From assembly GCA_000727475.1 (NCBI GenBank), contig KL647301.1:1823055-1887054 (forward strand): a stretch of 64,000 bases of DNA, written 5' to 3'. The notes beneath the pieces were generated by a model. The model made no database searches. It saw only the letters and a program-made list of their open reading frames with translations, and was not told the origin of the DNA. Of the stretch, positions 50,637 to 64,000 are shown piece after piece. This DNA is from Sarcocystis neurona. Lineage: Eukaryota; Apicomplexa; Conoidasida; Eucoccidiorida; Sarcocystidae. Every line of letters begins with the position of its first letter. Position 1 is the first letter of the stretch. The translations under genes and the position numbers were made by a program.

Positions 50637-52018
50637 GATGAGATAGACGTGTATATATATATATATATATTTATATGTGTATGGAGACAGGCGTATAAGA
50701 AGAAGGACAAGCACAGAACTATTTGACGTCTGTCTTGCCACCGGGTGTTTATGAAGCTCGAATATGTGCACACAGGTATACAGATGTGATTGTATCCTCA
50801 GAAACAGACGCACGTCTTTCTCTATTGCGTGGGACGCAAATATCTGATACGAGGCGAGAGGAAAATTTTACACGTGGCACACGACCGGGCGCAGTTACGC
50901 GTCGGTCGTAGCGGGAGAGCCGGTGAAAGACGTGGACAAAGCAGGGCGTGTGCATTGCACTACTAGTATTAGTAGTGCCAACTAATACTAAAATACACCC
51001 CAACAAGGATAACACGAAAAGCGCAACATCGAGAACCGTTTTCGCGCGCGACGTCAGATTCTTACTTCCCTACGAGGGTATCCGAGGTCACGCGCTGCAT
51101 GCGTGAGCGTCTACAAGCTCTCACTGCAACAGCCGAAAAGGGCGAGAAATATTTATATACGTGTTACCGTGGGGATAAACATAGAGAGAGAAACAAAGGA
51201 AGGATACAGAGCGACAGAGAGAAAAACCTACGCGAACACAGACGTACAACACGCAGGTGAACGTCTATTCGGGAGTTACATTGGTAGAGAGACACAAAGA
51301 GATGCACACACACACACACACATCGCCACACAGTTGAAATTTACCATATATATACAGAGATAGATGTAGACATAGATAGATTTGTATACATATCTATCTA
51401 TCTAATATATATATATATATATGTATACATAGAGAGAGAAATATGTGTATATGTATAGGGGGTTTCGATGTTCAGTCATATAACTTCCCAGACCTGTATC
51501 TGCGTTGTAGTATGTATTGACGCAGAGGAAAAGGTTTTACAGGGACGACGCGCGGACACAAGCAGACGTCCACAGACGAGTGTGCTACTCACGCGTGCAT
51601 GGTCTTGGAGAGGTGAAATGGGTGAAGAATGGCAACTGACAGTATTTCCACAGAAAATTGTCCTTCTGTCTTTGTGTTTGTATACGGACAAGTTGCAGAG
51701 CTTCGGGATTACTTTAAGGCGTAGCCAGTGAACGTTTCCTCGAGAAGCTATTCTCTTGCATATGTTAACTATTAGCGCACCTAATGACACCAGGAAGGAT
51801 GCGCTCATGCGTACAAAGATACACGTGTGCGGACACACCTACACGCATGCAAAGATAAACATACATACAGGAACAGATACACTTCTACATGTGGTCAGAA
51901 ATGCACCACCGCGTCTGCATTCTACCCATCTCCTTCTTTAGACGCGTACATGTATATCTGTATATATATACACGCAAACATGTATTTTTGACTATCGGTT
52001 CTCTCTTCAGTAGTTGCG
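46592..52018. other. Gene-poor, microsatellite-rich region
   Basis: A purine-rich plus strand (46.9-47.8 kb) gives way to AT-rich GTATAC/CATATATG sequence with (TA)n near 47.92, 48.05, 50.58, 50.65 and 51.41 kb, (GA)n at 50620-50637 and (CA)n at 51307-51322. No frame shows a domain. The missing C-terminal exon of the RsmH gene is expected somewhere here if the exon ending near 52019 is spliced. Confidence 0.45.
50570..50670. repeat. Compound (TA)n/(GA)n/(TA)n microsatellite
   Basis: TA runs near 50574, 50603 and 50652 flank a GA run at 50620-50637. Confidence 0.85.

Positions 52019-64000
<11,982 letters not shown>

Noticed and set aside
50260..51060. Possible RsmH C-terminal tails on the minus strand (VARENGSRCCAFRV near 51.05 kb; SPCARKVLLICALRVDK near 50.33 kb)
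   Set aside because: Each only faintly resembles the NPR-x-RSA-x-LR tail. The first has an in-frame stop upstream and the wrong acceptor phase; the second lacks a clean acceptor.

Overview
The window looks like nuclear DNA of a coccidian apicomplexan, most likely Eimeria. The evidence is dense CAG/CTG trinucleotide tracts read as long Gln, Ala and Ser runs, genes of several exons with GT-AG introns of about 0.1-3.7 kb, and long repeat-poor or CA/TA/GA-rich stretches between them. There is no sign of bacterial gene organisation. The genus is inferred from repeat style; no species is claimed.

From left to right: (1) 1-4 kb holds exons on the minus strand whose best block resembles the core of a MutS-family (MSH) protein. 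(2) 5-6.9 kb is Ala-rich or CAG-flavoured sequence with a 30-bp tandem repeat. (3) 6979-14178 (+) is one uninterrupted 2399-codon Gln/Ala/Ser-rich ORF. (4) 16108-19141 (+) is a second Gln-rich gene with at least two phase-matched exons. (5) 23783-26591 (-) is a 936-codon Gln/Ala/Gly-rich ORF whose C-terminal quarter carries a clean coiled coil reminiscent of the FLASH N-terminal coil. (6) 27-32 kb is non-coding. (7) 32155-42538 (+) resolves into an eight-exon, 585-residue TPR-domain protein with every exon phase consistent. (8) 43.4-44.2 kb contains a diverged duplication, and 46.4-46.6 kb a probable exon on the minus strand. (9) 52019 to beyond 64000 (-) is a large split gene for an RsmH/METTL15-type 16S-like rRNA cytosine-N4 methyltransferase, reconstructed from five exons. 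It has huge Ala/Gln insertions in its catalytic core and runs off the right edge.

The two well-supported conserved genes, RsmH and the TPR protein, are very unlike the three giant low-complexity ORFs, so the window alternates between repeat-rich and repeat-poor coding styles. The RsmH protein probably modifies organellar (apicoplast or mitochondrial) small-subunit rRNA. No functional link between neighbouring genes is visible. Exon models were built by hand from splice motifs, reading phase and family motifs; no search or transcript data were available.
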